Assembly (NCBI RefSeq): GCF_963675165.1
Contig: NC_087378.1
Span: 1,015,001 to 1,079,000 of the forward strand
Reading direction: 5' to 3'
From: Halichondria panicea
Lineage: Eukaryota > Porifera > Demospongiae > Suberitida > Halichondriidae
DNA: 64,000 nucleotides
Numbering within the stretch: the first letter of the stretch is position 1; each line of letters opens with the position of its first letter. Shown piece after piece: positions 16,101 through 26,595 of the stretch. Made by a program: the position numbers and the translations under genes. The notes beneath the pieces were generated by a model. That model saw only the letters and a program-made list of their open reading frames with translations, was not told the DNA's origin and ran no database searches.

Positions 16101-19100
16101 CTTTAAACAAGCTGACCGAGTTAAAAAATGTCTACAGTGGCGTAGGAAGGGGGGGGGCTCCAGGGGCTGGAGCCCCCCCCATCTTTCTTAGAGATGACTT
16201 ATCCAAGCTGCACTATGTCAATAGCCTTACCCTTTTTCCATTCAAAAAACTAGAACCCCCCCCCCCCCCCAATTGAGAAATTGCTTCCTACACCATTGGT
16301 CTATAACGTACCTCTTGAACACAACGACTACTCTAAATCGAGGCAGTATTCTAATGCTTAGGAGGGGAAGTAAATACATAATGTCCACTGACACTTGAAA
16401 GGAAGATTTATTGCAAGTTGCACATTTATAGGCATGCCATAGACTTCACACAGCTACATATGTATAAGCAAGAGCTCACAATCTTAGCGACCTTAAAGGA
16501 TGTATGCTAAGTACCGCTAATCGTTAATAACTGGTTTTCAACAAGCGAGAACAAGTGAGAATCACTGTTTGCAGGGAAAAATGGGTCCAGTTCATCTATA
16601 AAATAGATAAAAATTAAAGGTCATCTGCATACTTCCTGAGGAATGCGAGCAATAAGTGGGTGATTCGATCGCTGCCTGGTACATTAAACACTGAAATTCA
16701 TATTAAGGTCAGGTGATTATTTCGGGCACCTACCTGCATGATGTGAGTGGGTGGAAGGATGAAAACACACGCACAGTTACAGCTGTGACCTACAGCGATT
16801 GTTGCAACTACTCTAAGAGTTCTGTGGACTATTAGACTAGACTGTGTATATATGGAGCATCCATCCCACACACTCTCTCGTGTAACTAGGGGGGCACATG
16901 ATCCTTATGGATCAGGTGGGAGCTACACACACTGAAAATTAACTTCTCTCTCTCTCATTCTCTCTCTCTCACATCTCTCTCTCTCACACACACACAAGTC
17001 CATTTATTGTGGCTGCCCTAAATGGATGGGTGGTTGGAACAGAGACCTACGTATGTCAGTCTACCAGGCACTCTCATAAGAGAATACATGAATAATGAAT
17101 AGCAGGCCTACAATCAATGCCATACAGGTCATGATTAGCCTTTGGATTCATAGACAGACCTAGTGGCTATATTTGTTGTACAAAAACATAGATCGAGTAC
17201 ACAAAGCTCATCTACTCCACTGTGGAATGCAAAACATGTAATTTGTGGTTAGGTTAAGGGCCTATGAATATCATTAACCACACCCAGGGAGACACGACAA
17301 ACAATGACCAATAAACAGCAAGTCCCGGGTAGTCCCCGGGGTGCACAAACAACCTACACTGGAGCACTAGTCATAGCAAGCCCACTAGGTAGCACACAAG
17401 TCCCGGGTAGTCCCCGGGGTGCACAAACAACCTACACTGGAGCACTAGTCATAGCAAGCCCCAGCCAGCCAGGCTCAGTGTAAAGGTAACACCCCTACTA
17501 CTTTAGAAAGTAAGGTGGAAATCAAAGGTTAAATAATAGCAGCTTCAGACAGTAATTATACATTATGAGCCTATCATGCAAACAAAGGAAGTACACGTAT
17601 CCTGAGGTTTCTAATTATCCATACTCAAATTCAATTTACAATACACGATACCGGTAATAAACTTTTACTACATGTAGTCTTCTAGTGAAACCCTCTCAAA
17701 TATGTAGTTTCAATGAAATGCAACAGACATCCATCCGTACTAGGACAGTACACTGAGCCTTGTGGCAACACATTCCCTGCATATTTCCCATGTGCTAGAA
17801 ATCAACTGTGGTGTTTGGCAGCTTATGCTCAGAAGGGATCTCTTTTAACCATCCTATAGCTCCAATTTCTCAAGTAAATTACAGCCGCCTTTGATGTACT
17901 AATCTCACAGAACTTGTGCGGAGGTATGAAATTACAAAACAAGACTAACCAAGCCGACAAAGTGGTCCTCATGCCTGAGTAGCTAATCGCACACTTTCAA
18001 CACTACAAATAGCACCGTTAGTCCCCCTAGCAACAATATTCATAACATCAGTAGTTTACAATACAATCTTGTACTTCTAATAAAACACCGTATGGCAATA
18101 CCACTCGAACCAGTCATACACATCGTACATGTAGATAACTGTAATTACAGGGGCACCCCCCCCCTCTGTACTCAATTACAGGAACATCTTTCCCTCTGTA
18201 CCTGGTGCGCTAATTACAGGGGCACCCTCCCTCTGTACCTGGTGCGCTAATGACAGGGGCACACTCCCTTCCTAGATCCTCTGTACCTCTGTACCTGGTG
18301 TGCTAATTACAGGGGCACCCTCCCTCTGTACCTCTGAATGTGGTATGCTTAGTGACTGGTTTCCCCTGCTCATCGATCATCCTCTCAGCATTGCCGTGAT
18401 CTGAAGTTACGAGCATCACAAAGCCAGCCTCCTCACAAGCCACCTGGATATCACCAATAGCCTTGTCTGTACAGGAGAGAGAATGATGACAGATTGTAAT
18501 AGCCTTTCTACATGTCCTGGGTCCAGGAAATAAGAAATCTGTCAAATGCACTAATGTGACATCCTTAACCCTTACACATGGCCTTTACATGTGGCAAGCA
18601 AAGGTAAATTGATATTAAGCCGAGTGGGTGATAGATTAAGTACATTAGTATTAGCGTACACACAGCTGCATGCAAGACCATTGAGCTCAGCACTTCTTAG
18701 AGGATATACCCTCAGGGAAAACTGCTCAGGTGTATAGCGTAGTGTCATCATTGCTCAACAAGACCATGGAATGGTCAGTACATGGGAGGAAGTCTTTGGT
18801 TTCAACCAAGGGAAGAGCATCCATTCATGTGAAAGGAAAACTAGCATAAACAGTGTAATTACACTATGATACAATGTCAACACACACTGGGGAAGCTACC
18901 GCCACTGTAACAGTATAGACTTTCAGTTGTGAACCAGAAGACGTACATTACATACCTGTAGCAGAACAGGCGACCATTGCAGCCTCGTACACTCCAGTGT
19001 GACCCACCATGTCAGGGGGAGCAAAGTTACACATCACAAACGGGTACTTGTCACTCTTTATAGCCTTCACCATCTGGAATTAAAACGAGTTAATGGTCAG

Positions 19101-22100
19101 TGTATTCATCATCGAAGTAAAATGTGTATAATAATCCTTATAATATAACCTCCTACAAGCAACCACACATGTAACTAGAAGGCTGTGCAAACACATAGAG
19201 CTCAGCACTTCTTAGAGGATATGCCCTCATGGCAGACAGCTCAGGTGTAGTGTAGTGTCATCATCACTCACATGGGACACACATTATATCATGAATAGTA
19301 AGTAGTCTAGTCGTAAGAGATGATGTAGTTGCAACAGTAAGAGATGATGTAGTTGCTGTTGCTACACAAAACATAATTACTTTATAATTATAGTCATGTC
19401 ATACCAATTAAATAATCAATTAGGTGTGCAAAAGGCAGCTCTTCTCCTCATGTTCAGGTACAAATGATACAAGCTCAACCTTTAATGTTTGTAGTAAACA
19501 GTGATGAAATGGAAGTACTTTCTAAATCCCCTCCCCCTCACACCATAACCACACACACAGAGGGCATAATTCCCCATATGAGAAAAGGATGTATAGTATG
19601 AAAGAAAGTTCGTACCTGATGACAAAAAGGAAGTTATCAACAGTGCTTCATTACAGGGTTGTTTTGCCCATAGCTACCTCAAACCATATCCCTCACTAGG
19701 TTCAGCTCTAAAGCTTTGTTGGTAAACAACGGGCATTCCTAGCAATGAGAGCACCTTAGAACATGGTGACATTTGATACCAATTACCCAGCACCCCCATA
19801 ACTGCCCTAAACCCAGACAACTGCCACAACTCGCTACGGTATCCCACATACCAATACACCCACTAAATGCAGGTATTCAACATCAAATAGAGGCAAATTA
19901 CCATATTAGTCAAATTATTGCATCGAGACAGTGGGTGATGCATTTTACATACGTATACTAATCGACATTCTGTAACCGACAGTTCCATTAGTGGTGATGT
20001 AATGTGGTGAAATGTGTGTTTTTACGTCACACACTAGCTACCAAAAATGCTCTCACAAACTCGTCACTAGAGTATTTGTTAGGTACCTTTATTAAGACAT
20101 TCACCAACTGTACACATGTGCGCACTGTTGCTACGTCACCCATTGAAACTAACCATACTCCTATACTACTAGCTACCATATTGTTATGAACACAATTCAC
20201 CCCCACTATAATCTCGATGCATATTATGGATGTTGCTTAACACTACATGTACATACCGCATGGTTTATTTGACTACTACATACCGTACTACTAGAATATT
20301 TTGCACGTGAAAAACTTTTGCGAATGAGCCAAATCAGCAGAAAAGTTGACCCTTTTTCGATCTAACAATTGCTACCTGGCAAGGATCGTGTGCATTTACT
20401 AGTAGTTTTGCGATTTTATTGTTGCGAATTGATCAACCCTCGCAAAGTTCGCATATGTTTGATGCTCGCAAAATATTCTAGCAATACGGTACTGAATATC
20501 CCCCTTTACTTACTTCCCTGGCCACTCCCTCAGCGTTCATCTCTGGCTGGAGGTCGTAAGTGGGCACCTTGGGTGAGGGGACCATGAGCCTCTCCTCCTG
20601 ACTAAAGGCCTCCTCACGACCACCATTGAAGAAGAACGTCACATGAGCATACTTCTCAGTCTCTGTGCACACGGTATAAAACATGAACATGAGGCTGTGG
20701 GTATGGCCAGTGGGTAAAGATCACAACACTAGAAAACCTAAAACGGAGCTCAGAGTAAATGAAGTGGAGTGATTTCCTTCCCTAGGCTAAACTAATAAAC
20801 TAGGCCTTCAAATATTACTTGTTAGTACCTGCACAGTGAAACTGTGGTACTCCTTTCTTAGCCAGCCACTCTGCTAGTGTGTTGGTGGGGATCTCGGGAG
20901 GGAACAAAGTGACAAACGGGAATTCTTTCTTGTACTCTGTCATGGTGTAGATCTTCAAGCCACTCGGGATTACAGCTGTGTCAAACTGAGGCTTCAGTCC
21001 AAAAGCCTCCACTATTTGTCGCATACGGTCAGACCGGAAATCAATAAAGATCAACGTGTCGTTGTCTGAAATAAAGGCCATTATAACAATACGTCTTGAC
21101 TACAATATTGTGCGTACCTCTGATGAGTCCTTCCTTGTTGAGAATGATTGGCTTCATGAATTCATCCGTCTGTCTCTCACTTCCCTCCTTGGCATAGAGC
21201 TCTTCCATTACCTACACAGGCACACACACAGTGCAGTACTGACATGCTGTGGAGGCACACACACAGTGCAGTACTGACATGCTGTAGAGGCACACACACA
21301 GTGCAGTACTGACATGCTGTAGAGGCACACACACAGTGCAGTACTGACATGCTGTGGAGGCACACACACAGTGCAGTACTGACATGCTGTAGAGGCACAC
21401 ACACAGTGCAGTACTGACATGCTGTGGAGGCACACACACAGTGCAGTACTGACATGCTGTGGAGGCACACACACAGTGCAGTACTGACATGCTGTAGAGG
21501 CACACACACAGTGCAGTACTGACATGCTGTGGAGGCACACACACAGTGCAGTACTGACATGCTGTAGAGGCACACACACAGTGCAGTACTGACATGCTGT
21601 GGAGGCACACACACAGTGCAGTACTGACATGCTGTAGAGGCACACACACAGTGCAGTACTGACATGCTGTGGAGGCACACACACAGTGCAGTACTGACAT
21701 GCTGTAGAGGCACACACACAGTGCAGTACTGACATGCTGTGGAGGCACACACACAGTGCAGTACTGACATGCTGTAGAGGCACACACACAGTGCAGTACT
21801 GACATGCTGTGGAGGCACACACACAGTGCAGTACTGACATGCTGTAGAGGCACACACACAGTGCAGTACTGACATGCTGTAGAGGCACACACACAGTGCA
21901 GTACTGACACGCTGTGGAGTTACCTAGACACAAGCATACACATGGTGATTTACTGACAAGCTTTTTTAGGAATTACCTATACAGGCACACACACAGTGCA
22001 TTACTGACTTGCTACAGAGTAGACTCTATATGTTATAGTCAAAAAGCTTGACATTCAGCTATATTTCAGAGAGCCATTGTGTGTACTCACTGTAATGAGC

Positions 22101-23603
22101 TGGTCAGTAGACACATCCTTCCCGATACCCTGTGTCATTCCCTCAAATGCAAGCTTGGTCCTCTCGTACCTCTTGTCCCTGTCCATGGCGTAGTATCGTC
22201 CAGCCAGAGTGGCCAGGGAGCCGTACTGTAGGGTGGACATGTAGTCCAGCACCTGTCTCACATATGTCACTGCGGAAACAATCAGTTAGTCCTAATCAAA
22301 TTCAGGAAATGGATGGAATTTAAAGACGGTTTTGATCTACTTTAATCGTGTCCATAGAGCTCCTAAACAGCCATCGAATTCCTTTGAAACAGACAATCCA
22401 AAATAAGGTTATGGGCTCCCAAAATGATGTATTTATAATGTATAATCTATGAGTCAAAACAGCAAGGCATTAAATACAAGTTAAAGACTATAGGCATTAG
22501 GCATAATATATAGCCCACCTCCACTGGTTGGACCTGTGTCCCTCCCGTCAGCAAAGAAATGCACAAACGACTGTGGCACTCCAGCTGTCTTGGCAGCTTT
22601 GAGCAGAGCCTCCAGGTGAGTGATGTGACTGTGGACCCCTCCATCGCTAACCAGGCCTAGGAAGTGAAGCCGACCACCATTGCTCTTTGCAGACGTGAAT
22701 GCTTCCACCAGATGAGGACGATCTTGTAGAGTGTTCTCTGTGATAGCTCGATTGATGGCCACTATATCCTGAGTAAGAGTAAAGAAGTTAACGTCGACCT
22801 AAATGAAGCATCTTTGAACAACCAAAACTTTTGTTCTGTTGGTCCAATCACTAAAGCTTACAATGAGCTCGTTCTTTTTGGCCTGTTTCCGAAAATGAGA
22901 AATTATCCTGTTTTGACATTTGAGGCGTACCGCCTGAAAAAGCTTCTTCTAAGCTTTCAAAATTGGACCATTAGATACAGAGCCGACTCTAGGACTCTAA
23001 AAATGCTGGGGATCTAATACATGGCAGCACGTGCACACTGTAGCAATCACAGAACGTTATTGACTGCAATGGCCGATGAGCTCAGTACTTCTTAGAGGAT
23101 AAACCCTCATGGAAAACTGCTCAGGTGTTAGTGTAGTGTCATCATCGCTCACATTGCTTTGTACACAAAAACAAAAATCAGGCAGAACTTTTCTACTGGC
23201 ATTTTTCATTCATGAATTTGGGGTTTATGATAAAAAATAAAAAGTGTGCATGCAGAGCTTCTGAATAACACTACTCCTCCCCCCCGTACGTACGTACCTG
23301 ATACACAACCCTCCCAGTCCCTATGGTGAAGTGGCCGACCTCACTGTTCCCCATGAGCCCCTCAGGCAAACCCACGGCCAGACCACTAGCATCGACTGTC
23401 AGGTACTGCTCCTTCACGTTAGTGAGTGTATCCATGACTGGGGTGGCCGCATTCTTGATAGCATTACCTGGGCACAAAGAAAAATGAGTCGTGCTTAAAT
23501 TTATATTGGAATTCATCATTTTAATATTTGCAATTTTTAACACACCTTTGGTTTCTTCCGAGATTCCCCAGCCGTCAATCACAATCAGGCACACTTTAGA
23601 CAT
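12941..23603 (-). CDS. 2,3-bisphosphoglycerate-independent phosphoglycerate mutase, 10 exons
   Basis: Interconverts 3- and 2-phosphoglycerate in cytosolic glycolysis, using two metal ions and a phosphoserine. Exons in transcript order: 23546-23603, 23298-23467, 22519-22768, 22091-22269, 21118-21211, 20829-21065, 20514-20662, 18956-19073, 18332-18466 and 12941-13092. The 513 residues are the normal iPGM length. Hallmarks are VIDGWG at the N terminus, LMGNSEVGH with the catalytic Ser, [75 protein letters not shown] and a [20 protein letters not shown] end. The enzyme is unrelated to vertebrate dPGM. The last intron (13093-18331) is 5.2 kb; a minisatellite abuts the acceptor at 21211 and another starts at the donor at 18331. 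Confidence 0.96.
13094..13159. repeat. (GT)n microsatellite at the iPGM last acceptor
   Basis: On the gene strand this is (CA)n running into CACAG, the acceptor of the terminal exon at 13092. Confidence 0.95.
13682..13705. repeat. Perfect 24-bp palindrome
   Basis: CTCTAGCGTACG followed by its exact reverse complement. No role is known. Confidence 0.85.
13856..14870 (-). pseudogene. Coding-like remnant of unknown family inside the iPGM last intron
   Basis: The minus strand has overlapping open stretches (13856-14497, 14470-14721, 14607-14870) that read as protein-like but change frame. One segment ([12 protein letters not shown]) is followed by a change of frame. Another ends in SRMVLWS before a good donor (TCAG|GTACG), and a plausible acceptor (TTGTCCAG) precedes [16 protein letters not shown] in the matching phase, which then hits a stop. 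I could not join these into an intact gene or assign a family. It may be a decayed gene copy or a nested gene with exons I missed. Confidence 0.3.
15288..15470. repeat. 37-bp minisatellite, about 4.7 copies
   Basis: Units starting near 15294, 15331, 15368, 15405 and 15442 share the core CCAATAATGAACAGGGTGCA with substitutions. Confidence 0.9.
16135..16298. mobile_element. Small TIR element, hAT-like ends
   Basis: The left end CAGTGGCGTAGGAAG pairs with the right end CTTCCTACACCATTG, 13 of 15 bases. GTCTA flanks both sides (16130-16134 and 16299-16303) as a probable 5 bp target duplication. The interior is 164 bp with G and C runs and no ORF. The CAGTGGCGTAG terminus resembles hAT-type non-autonomous elements, although hAT duplications are normally 8 bp. 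Confidence 0.65.
16940..17000. repeat. (CT)n/(CA)n low-complexity tract
   Basis: Interrupted CTCTCT and CACACA runs within the iPGM last intron. Confidence 0.9.
17320..17464. repeat. Direct duplication of a 65-bp GC-rich block
   Basis: The block starting CAAGTCCCGGGTAGTCCCCG occurs twice, about 17 bp apart, and is nearly identical. It contains near-palindromic CCGGG/CCCGG. Confidence 0.9.
18146..18332 (-). repeat. Minisatellite at the iPGM intron 9 donor
   Basis: On the gene strand the intron starts GTACAGAGGGAGGGTGCCCC. Variants of this donor-proximal unit (about 38-45 bp) recur about four times downstream, each with a GTACAGAG-like donor sequence and TGTAATTAGC. The array starts at the exon boundary. 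Confidence 0.85.
18683..18757. repeat. iPGM intronic dispersed repeat, copy 1
   Basis: A unit of about 75 bp starting GAGCTCAGCACTTCTTAGAG and ending GTGTCATCATTGCTCA. Related copies are at 19198-19272 and 23078-23152, all in the same orientation and all in introns of the same gene. Confidence 0.85.
19198..19272. repeat. iPGM intronic dispersed repeat, copy 2
   Basis: Same unit as 18683-18757 (GAGCTCAGCACTTCTTAGAG), in intron 7. Confidence 0.85.
20281..20491. mobile_element. 211-bp MITE with TACCGTA termini
   Basis: TACCGTACTACTAGAATATT at the left matches the reverse complement of the right end (20468-20491) at 22 of 24 positions. A TA dinucleotide lies at both ends, as expected for a mariner-type TA target. 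It sits in iPGM intron 7 about 20 bp downstream of the donor at 20513. It shares its terminal heptamer with the element at 48541. Confidence 0.8.
21212..21925 (-). repeat. 35-bp minisatellite, about 20 copies, abutting an iPGM acceptor
   Basis: The unit is GGCACACACACAGTGCAGTA followed by 15 more bases. Copies are almost identical and differ mainly at one site (CTGTAGAGG or CTGTGGAGG), which roughly alternates. On the gene strand every unit contains GTGTGTGTGCCTC(T/C)ACAG, an acceptor-like sequence, and the array runs up to the real acceptor of the exon ending at 21211. Because 35 is not a multiple of three, all three minus frames stay open; these ORFs are not genes. Confidence 0.95.
23078..23152. 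repeat. iPGM intronic dispersed repeat, copy 3
   Basis: Same unit as 18683-18757, in intron 2. Confidence 0.85.
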
Positions 23604-23737
23604 CTTCAGTAGTTGCTGCAGTGATGAGAGAAAGATGAGCTCCAGAGATCTTGAGACACATGCAGTACAGCGTACTTACTTGTGCCAGGTGACCTTTAAT
23701 ATCTCCAAATGCAGCACATCCACCCACATGGTCAGTG
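23604..23737. promoter_or_regulatory. Divergent promoter region of iPGM and PAAT
   Basis: Only 134 bp separate the two start codons, so the two genes must share promoter or 5'UTR sequence. No TATA box was recognised. Confidence 0.55.
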
Positions 23738-25061
23738 ATGGAGATAAGATCTCAAGTTGCCCTCAGCTCCTCTTGGGGAATATCTGGAGACCTTCAGAAT
23801 GTCCTATTCATCAGAAACAGGTATCCCATACATCATGCATCAGTATGGGTAGTCGATTAATGCAGTTCCTTGTAGATCAATCTGTCAGGCTGGTCTACAT
23901 AATTATATACATGTACACGTACCATGTGTACATACATATATAGACAATGTACTGATAAAATTATATATCGTACACCTAGCCACACTCCCCCCTGACACAG
24001 TACGACTGGTGTACCCCTGGATGAGCCACTATCATCTGAGAGATCACCTGCTACACCTCTAACGCTAGATCGCCCTGACGGCGATGAGCTTTGCTACCTC
24101 AACGTTGACCTAACTGGCCTGAGGGGCTACTTGCCTTCAGGGCTCGAGCTCCTCAGTGAGTCCAGGACCATCGAGGTGTACGACAAACAGAGAGACGAGT
24201 ATCTGGATACTGTCAGGGGAGTCATGGTCAAGACACGGGATGGGTAAGTGTATACATACGCATGTGGTGTTAGGCAAAGAAATAACAAATAATTATGTAT
24301 ATTCTGCTTCCTACAGATGCAAGCTGTATTCTTGTGTGTTTGATCTCTCCAGTGATAACATCTTCAACAATATATCGGTCAAAGTAAGTACCCTCCCCCC
24401 CTACACACACAGGACTCTGTCTAATGTTTCTAGCCCTGATTTTACTCTCCATTCATTTTCTTCATTGCAGCTACTATCGCTCAAGGGTAAAGAACATGTT
24501 CATCTCCGGAAACTGCTCCTGGATGTCAGTGAAGATCACGGTGGAAGTAGGGAAGAAACAAGCTCCAAATCGTCCTCAGCATATCATCACCAACTGCTCT
24601 CCTCGTTGGCCTCACAGAAGCTCCCACCCTTACTACAAGGTTTGGTCTCCTCCCTACAGTTGGCTTCATCGAGGGACCCAGGCTCTAACGCACCCTCTGA
24701 TCTGATAGGAATGTCCCATGCCCTCAGAGAAGTCCACAGTGTTCTATCACCACCCCCCGTCAACGAGCCTACACCGACCACCCAGACAACTACTGAAGAG
24801 CCTAATATCGAGGAGCCAGCTACTGTTTCTGATGTAACCGCATCTCAACCTTACCAGGATGAACTGTTATCTAAACTCGAAGAGAGACTGAAAACTTACA
24901 TAGACACTAAGTTTGCTGAATTGGAACAGAAAATAGAAACCCGATTGGAGAGTATTTTCACGGACAGAGTTAATGGACCGCCCCCGACTCTACCTCCTCA
25001 TGTAAACAATGAAGAAACTAACTGTTATGGTTTAGTAGAAGATCTAAGTCAGCTAGATTAA
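23738..25061 (+). CDS. PAAT: PAAT (C10orf88) homologue, ATPase associated with ABC transporters
   Basis: Exons are 23738-23820, 24001-24243, 24317-24383 and 24471-25061, giving 327 residues. The N terminus MEIRSQVALSSSWGIS matches the SSW start of C10orf88. LLSESRTIEVYDKQRDEYLD resembles the human ARNMEVYLGEEYCGT region. A low-complexity Ser/Thr/Pro middle is followed by a C-terminal coiled coil (about 265-300, LLSKLEERLKTYIDTKFAE), like the YIDQRI coiled coil of the human protein. In mammals PAAT is linked to mitochondrial ABC transporters. The protein is shorter than the human one. ATG 23738 is the first in-frame start; the exon 1 assignment rests on weak similarity. Transcription diverges from iPGM and converges on the UBTD gene. 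Confidence 0.78.
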
Positions 25062-25085
25062 TTACACTGTAGTACAGCAGCAATT

Positions 25086-25091
25086 TTTATT
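25086..25091 (-). terminator. Polyadenylation signal of the UBTD gene
   Basis: AATAAA on the minus strand, about 75 bp after the UBTD stop and within 30 bp of the PAAT stop, so the convergent 3'UTRs should overlap. Confidence 0.6.
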
Positions 25092-25123
25092 GTCATTATT
25101 ACAAAAACAGAAGTGAAATGTGA

Positions 25124-25129
25124 AATAAA
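25124..25129 (+). terminator. Polyadenylation signal of PAAT
   Basis: AATAAA 63 bp after the PAAT stop. It lies beyond the minus-strand signal at 25086, so the two mRNAs would interdigitate. Confidence 0.65.
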
Positions 25130-25165
25130 ACTGACAATGTACAGGCAGCAAATGAGACTCACGGC

Positions 25166-26343
25166 TTACATAACAACAGCTTGTATAACAAAACCTTTAG
25201 GGATCTCTAAATCCTTGAGAAGTGTCCCATTGTTCAGTACTCTACCAGAATATAACATAGTCAGTTTCCTAGGGTCCACACTCTGATCAGTAGCCAACTG
25301 TCTCTTTAAGTCCTTCACTCTTGCAGTCTCGAGTACAGTTACTTTAGTGTCTTTGGACAGCGTTGACAGTCTCACTTTCACCACCATGGTAAGGCCAGTG
25401 TCCTGGGGGAGTCGTCTTCGTATTTCACCAGAGCCACTGGCTTTCCTAGAGGGGGAAGTGGGAGTGGGCGGTCCCTGTAACAGTTTAGTGGTGCTATCAA
25501 CAATCTCCTCGATATCATCATCATTGTGGTTGGCTGCTGCCATGTTGGTGGGTTTACTAATACAGTACTTTGGTATGACGTAGCGATTTCCAAGTTCATC
25601 GTAACACTCAGTAAGTCGACCTGCAGATAGGTAAAAAAGAGACATCTGCTAATGACATAGCCATGCATCATGCATCATGCAGTACATTGAATCACTTGTT
25701 AAAACCACACTATGAATGCACTGAATAGTATGCAATGATAAAGGCTATTATTAAGGTACAGATGTGCACACAAAAGATCATAGAACCCATATCTTGTATC
25801 ACTAAATGTCATACATTTACACCCAATAATATCTATGGTACATACCCTCTATGCATACACACATTCTGAGGAATTACCAAACCTTGCGCTCTGTACACAG
25901 TAAATTTCCCCAAACTAACCTCTGGGTAGCGATATACTGGCTCCCTGAAGTATCGCCTGAGCCAGCTCATAATCCCCCTCATCAGTGGCCTCGCAAGCCG
26001 CCCTCAAGGCATCCCATATCTCCCGTCGACCCTCATACACCGGAGCCGTCTCCCAGAAGGTGTCCCTCTTGCCTTGAAGGGATCCCTCTGTTAGTGCGAC
26101 CTCAGAGAGCCAGGCCTCCTGTTCTTGTCTCAGGGGCTGATCTTGTCCCAATGCAACTGGAGAGGACAAAATGTGTATTGTATTAAATCTAGTAGCTGTC
26201 TGTGCTTCAACTTCAATAATTATATCATGTTTAATAGCTCAGCAGTTATCAGAGATGATAAGCCACTTACATTGCCCATCTTCATCATCCCCACACATCA
26301 GGAGTGAGTCTGAGTCCCTCCGATTGCCGAGACAGTTTCCCAT
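25166..26343 (-). CDS. Ubiquitin domain-containing protein 1/2 homologue, 3 exons
   Basis: Exons in transcript order: 26271-26343, 25920-26156 and 25166-25620, 254 residues (human UBTD1/2 about 230). MGNCLGNRR at the start is the N-myristoylation-type MGNC of UBTD proteins, so I chose ATG 26343 over an in-frame upstream ATG at 26424. The UBTD-specific domain (about 35-125) has KRDTFWETAPVYEGRREIWD, ELAQAILQGASISLP and CYDELGNRYVIPKYC. A C-terminal ubiquitin-like fold (about 175-254) has TMVVKVRLSTLSKDTKV and LTMLYSGRVLNNGTLLKD. It binds ubiquitin-conjugating enzymes in mammals. The linker TSPSRKASGSGEIRRRLP is low-complexity. Its upstream region also contains the DNAJC19 3' end. Confidence 0.92.
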
Positions 26344-26595
26344 AGCTCTCGCTTTTCTTAATTCTGTATTACAGTCGATCGACCGACCTCTGTAAACAAA
26401 TCTGCCTCGATCATACACTTCCACCTCGGAGTCAGACGCAATTCCTCGATTACAGGCCGCATGAGGACATTATTTTTCAGTGTCATTTTTTATTTTTATA
26501 TATCAGGAGCACATGAGGAGATCATAAACAAAGGAAAATAAATGTACATGATATGCACGACATAAATAACAAAATAAATATTCAGACATGTAGAT

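Larger units (their letters stand above)
13093..18331 (-). other. iPGM last intron, 5.2 kb, repeat-rich
   Basis: Separates the penultimate exon from the 152 bp terminal exon. It contains a (GT)n tract at its acceptor, a 24 bp palindrome, a coding-like remnant, a 37 bp minisatellite, a small TIR element, a duplicated GC-rich block and a minisatellite at its donor. No complete nested gene could be built. Confidence 0.8.

Noticed and set aside
21212-21925. CRISPR-like array
   Set aside because: Units are directly tandem with no unique spacers, and the setting is a eukaryotic intron.
21177-21933. Three overlapping minus-strand ORFs of 230-240 codons rich in Cys, Val and His
   Set aside because: They are the three frames of a 35 bp minisatellite in an iPGM intron; a non-multiple-of-three repeat without stops opens all frames.
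26271-26424. Upstream in-frame ATG of the UBTD gene at 26424
   Set aside because: The MGNC myristoylation-type start at 26343 is conserved in UBTD1/2; the upstream 27 codons look like 5'UTR.
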